Assembly: GCA_052273845.1 (NCBI GenBank)
Contig: DAVZHM010000021.1
Location: 1 to 22,577, forward strand
Length of the DNA stretch: 22,577 bases
Source of the DNA: Fimenecus sp052273845
Lineage (GTDB): Bacteria; Bacillota; Clostridia; Oscillospirales; Acutalibacteraceae
Reading direction: 5' to 3'
Shown here: piece after piece, positions 20,545 through 22,577 of the stretch
How positions within the stretch are numbered: position 1 is the first letter of the stretch
How the letters are laid out: every line of letters begins with the position of its first letter
Program-made: the position numbers and the translations under genes
Notes under the pieces: model-generated
The model's input: only the letters and a program-made list of their open reading frames with translations
Told to the model about the DNA's origin: nothing
The model's database searches: none

Positions 20545-22337
20545 ACGACCACCTCCATCCTATCTTTTGCGGACATATGCGCATTCCACATCTTCTGATA
20601 GAGCAGACAACCGGAAAGCAGCTCCTCATGTGTGCCAGATGCAATGATATTTCCGTCCTGAACCACATGAATACAGTCACAGTCAGTCACCGTGGACAGC
20701 CTGTGGGCAATCATCAGCACTGTTTTCTCCTGCACAAGCCGGGACAGGGCATTTTGCAGCACTGCCTCGCTCTCCGGATCTGTATAGCTGGTCGCCTCAT
20801 CCAAAATTACGATGGGAGCATTTTTAAGCATTGCCCTCGCAATAGCAATCCGCTGCCGCTCTCCTCCCGACAGATGTCCGCCCGCTCCTCCGCAAATGGT
20901 CTGGTATCCATGTTCAAGGCTCATAATAAAATCGTGACAGCCACACTTCTTTGCGGCGGCTATGACCTCCTCATCGCTTGCCCTTCCGTTACCCATGCGG
21001 ATGTTATCCATGACCGAAAGATTGAACAGGTAATTATCCTGTGAAACGTATGCGATGTATTGATTGCAGTCTGAAAGGGGCATATTCTTAACATCCACGC
21101 CGCCGATTAAAATACTGCCCTCTCCCACATCCCAAAGAGATGCAATCAGCTTGGCAATGGTAGATTTGCCGGAGCCTGATGGTCCCACCAGGGCATTGAG
21201 CGTTCCCGGTTTCATCTGAAGGCTGACACCATGCAGAATTTCTTTATCATTATATGCAAAATGAACATTGGATAGCGTAATATCGTTATCTGTGGGAAAC
21301 TCCGCAGACTGCTCCGGTCTTTTTAAATCCTCTTTGTCAAGAATATCGGCAATCTCTCCCATAATCACTCTTACCACAGAAATATCATCCGTAAACCCAA
21401 AGACAATGATAAGCGGCGTCATAACGCCAAAGGAAAGAATCACTAACAGGATAAAATCCGGCTGTGTAAGCGAACCATTCAGCATATAGACAACTCCTGC
21501 AGGCAAAAGTCCCAAAAGGGTAGCGGGAAAACACGCCATGCCCAGATTCTGCCAAAGGTTCTGTGATCGCATCCAGTCAATGAAACAATCGGCGCCCTCT
21601 TTCGCGGCTTTCACAAATTTCTCATAAGATGTTTTTGACTGTCCGAATGCTTTAATCACTTCAATTCCGTTGATGTATTCCACCGCCGTGTCGTTTAAGA
21701 TCTTGGTTTTCTCAACGGTAGCCGGGAAATATTTCGGCATACTCGCCATCATAATCATAAATGCGGCAAATCCGATTGCCACCGCCGAAAGCGACCACAG
21801 GGTCACTCTCCAGTCCACCGTCATCATATAGATAAACAGTACCACCGCTCCGCAGATATTGGATGTAAACTCCGGTACAATATGGGCAAGGGTTGTCTCT
21901 ATGGATTCTACCCTCTCACAGATGATATTTTTGTAAGAGCCTGATGACTGCTCCTGCACGGTTCCCAAAGGCAGGGCAGAGAGCTTCGCCAGCAGAGCTT
22001 TTCTGATATCCGCCAAAACATCAAAAGTTGCAGAGTGAGATGCCATGGTGGATATAGAGTGGAATAAGTAACGCAGAATCCAAAGCATTCCTATTAAAAG
22101 TCCTTTGTTTAAATAAAAGTTCCATTCCCTGTTTCCGCCGATTAGTTCCCTGATGATATCCGCTAAAATAAAATATGGGGCTATCGATGCCGCTACGCCG
22201 ATCAGGGCGCAAAGTACACTGAAAATATATTGTCTCTTTCGCCCTCCCGCAAAGTGCATCAACCATTTCACACCATTGGGGTTTATGGATGTTTGCACGG
22301 AATTCGCCGTTTCCGAACTCGTTTTCTTTTCTGACAT
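20541..22337 (-). CDS. ABC half-transporter, exporter fold (YbtP/IrtA-like), first subunit
   Basis: ATG at 22337 follows AAGGAGGA; codons further upstream lack a ribosome site. The 598-residue protein has a polar N-terminal tail of about 30 residues, a six-helix membrane domain (about 45-340) and a nucleotide-binding domain: Walker A GPSGSGKST (about 385-393), signature LSGGERQRIAIARAM (about 486), Walker B IVILDEATSYTD (about 506) and H-loop MIAHRL (about 541). Both subunits keep the catalytic Glu after Walker B, so both ATP sites of the expected heterodimer look active. It shares ATGA with the next gene, and is preceded by a small membrane-protein gene and by a 13-base palindrome. Confidence 0.92.
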   Translation of the reverse strand: MSEKKTSSETANSVQTSINPNGVKWLMHFAGGRKRQYIFSVLCALIGVAASIAPYFILADIIRELIGGNREWNFYLNKGLLIGMLWILRYLFHSISTMASHSATFDVLADIRKALLAKLSALPLGTVQEQSSGSYKNIICERVESIETTLAHIVPEFTSNICGAVVLFIYMMTVDWRVTLWSLSAVAIGFAAFMIMMASMPKYFPATVEKTKILNDTAVEYINGIEVIKAFGQSKTSYEKFVKAAKEGADCFIDWMRSQNLWQNLGMACFPATLLGLLPAGVVYMLNGSLTQPDFILLVILSFGVMTPLIIVFGFTDDISVVRVIMGEIADILDKEDLKRPEQSAEFPTDNDITLSNVHFAYNDKEILHGVSLQMKPGTLNALVGPSGSGKSTIAKLIASLWDVGEGSILIGGVDVKNMPLSDCNQYIAYVSQDNYLFNLSVMDNIRMGNGRASDEEVIAAAKKCGCHDFIMSLEHGYQTICGGAGGHLSGGERQRIAIARAMLKNAPIVILDEATSYTDPESEAVLQNALSRLVQEKTVLMIAHRLSTVTDCDCIHVVQDGNIIASGTHEELLSGCLLYQKMWNAHMSAKDRMEVVV

Positions 22338-22356
22338 ATCTTTCCTCCTTGAAATA

Positions 22357-22369
22357 GAAAATAATTTTC
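22357..22369 (-). promoter_or_regulatory. Perfect 13-base inverted repeat upstream of the ABC pair
   Basis: GAAAAT-A-ATTTTC, a 6-1-6 palindrome 20 bases before the ABC start codon and close to its ribosome site. Its symmetry and A+T content recall metalloregulator (Fur/DtxR-type) operators, although it matches none exactly. A cognate regulator gene (DtxR family) ends the same operon. Confidence 0.35.
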
Positions 22370-22433
22370 GTCGTTTTCTGCTGCGCCGACCGCATGTTGC
22401 AAAGCAACTATATTCCACGCGAGGTCGTGCGCA

Positions 22434-22577
22434 TCAATTCATCGCTGACAAATGTTTCTTTGCAATTTTCTTTCCGATCATTGCGCCGATAAAGGCACAA
22501 ATAATGACACCGATCAGCAGAACTACCGCTCCTCCGGACTGAAGAATTTCTGCCGCTTCCGTTATATTCGCCGCTCT
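22434..22577 (-). CDS. C-terminus of a small membrane protein, possibly an ECF transporter S component
   Basis: The minus strand is open from the window edge to TGA at 22434-22436 (47 codons seen). It encodes one membrane helix (GAVVLLIGVIICAFIGAMIG) followed by a positive tail, KKIAKKHLSAMN. The ending G-(K/R)-K-x-x-K-K-H is like that of MptD-type ECF S components, which often accompany DtxR regulators and exporter-fold ABC pairs; this is a recalled similarity over a short stretch. It lies about 97 bases upstream of the ABC pair on the same strand and is probably the gene before it in the operon. Confidence 0.6.
   Translation of the reverse strand, partial: RAANITEAAEILQSGGAVVLLIGVIICAFIGAMIGKKIAKKHLSAMN

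Larger units (their letters stand above)
15040..22577. mobile_element. Accessory region with Tn4451-type remnant and transport cargo (limits approximate)
   Basis: The left limit is set by the break in the DUF1294 gene near 15040; the right limit is not in the window. The region contains a mobile-element small protein, a broken tnpV, a TetR-ABC cassette whose codons are more AT-rich than the core genes, and a convergent block with yet another base composition (C-rich third positions) that includes a frameshifted regulator. No recombinase, relaxase or end repeats were found, so the limits and unity of the element are inferred; two separate acquisitions meeting near 18345-18400 are equally possible. 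Confidence 0.4.

Noticed and set aside
18811..21044. Plus-strand open frames opposite the two ABC genes
   Set aside because: They lie antisense to intact Walker A, signature and Walker B motifs and show no family features.

Overview
The window looks like chromosomal DNA of an anaerobic Clostridia-type Bacillota, probably a gut Oscillospirales/Ruminococcaceae relative. This is inferred from strong GGAGG ribosome sites, frequent TTG starts, sigma-A promoters with 17-bp spacing, short intrinsic terminators and the gene families present. No RNA gene or CRISPR array was seen.

Layout. 1-2562: 3' part of a MacA/HlyD-like adaptor followed by a MacB/FtsX-type permease. 2656-4030 (minus): a small membrane protein, a cytosolic Cu/Zn superoxide dismutase and a 78-residue ferritin/rubrerythrin-like helical hairpin. 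4106-4948: an intact promoter in front of a decayed polysaccharide locus, in which the first quarter of a flippase is joined to pieces of a DUF2142 membrane protein. 4971-6808: a PAP2 phosphatase and a tail-anchored metallophosphoesterase. 6888-10421: an SDR-type epimerase (minus), queH (plus), and FkbM methyltransferase plus DUF1643 genes (minus) that form the end of the upp transcription unit.

10441-14018 is a pyrimidine salvage neighbourhood. upp (minus) and pyrR (plus) diverge from back-to-back promoters. pyrR is followed by a DUF523 gene and then by a uracil/xanthine permease. The permease leader carries an intrinsic terminator, a competing pairing and two hairpins whose loops partly resemble PyrR-binding sites, so PyrR-type attenuation of the permease is a reasonable hypothesis. 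plsY follows from a promoter with consensus -35 and -10 boxes.

15040-22577 is accessory DNA. Its left edge cuts a minus-strand DUF1294 gene, of which only the C-terminal half survives. It holds a small mobile-element protein, a broken tnpV of the Tn4451 family with an in-frame highly palindromic insert, an AT-rich TetR regulator plus ABC-2 drug-export-type transporter, and, convergent to these, a block of different base composition: a frameshifted DtxR-family metalloregulator gene, two exporter-fold ABC half-transporters resembling YbtPQ/IrtAB, and the end of another membrane protein (possibly an ECF S component). The last block reads as a metal- or siderophore-linked transport operon.

The observations most worth a second look are the palindromic in-frame insert in tnpV, the attenuator of the permease, the fused remnant at 4218-4948, the DUF1294 junction, and the single-base frameshift in the DtxR gene.
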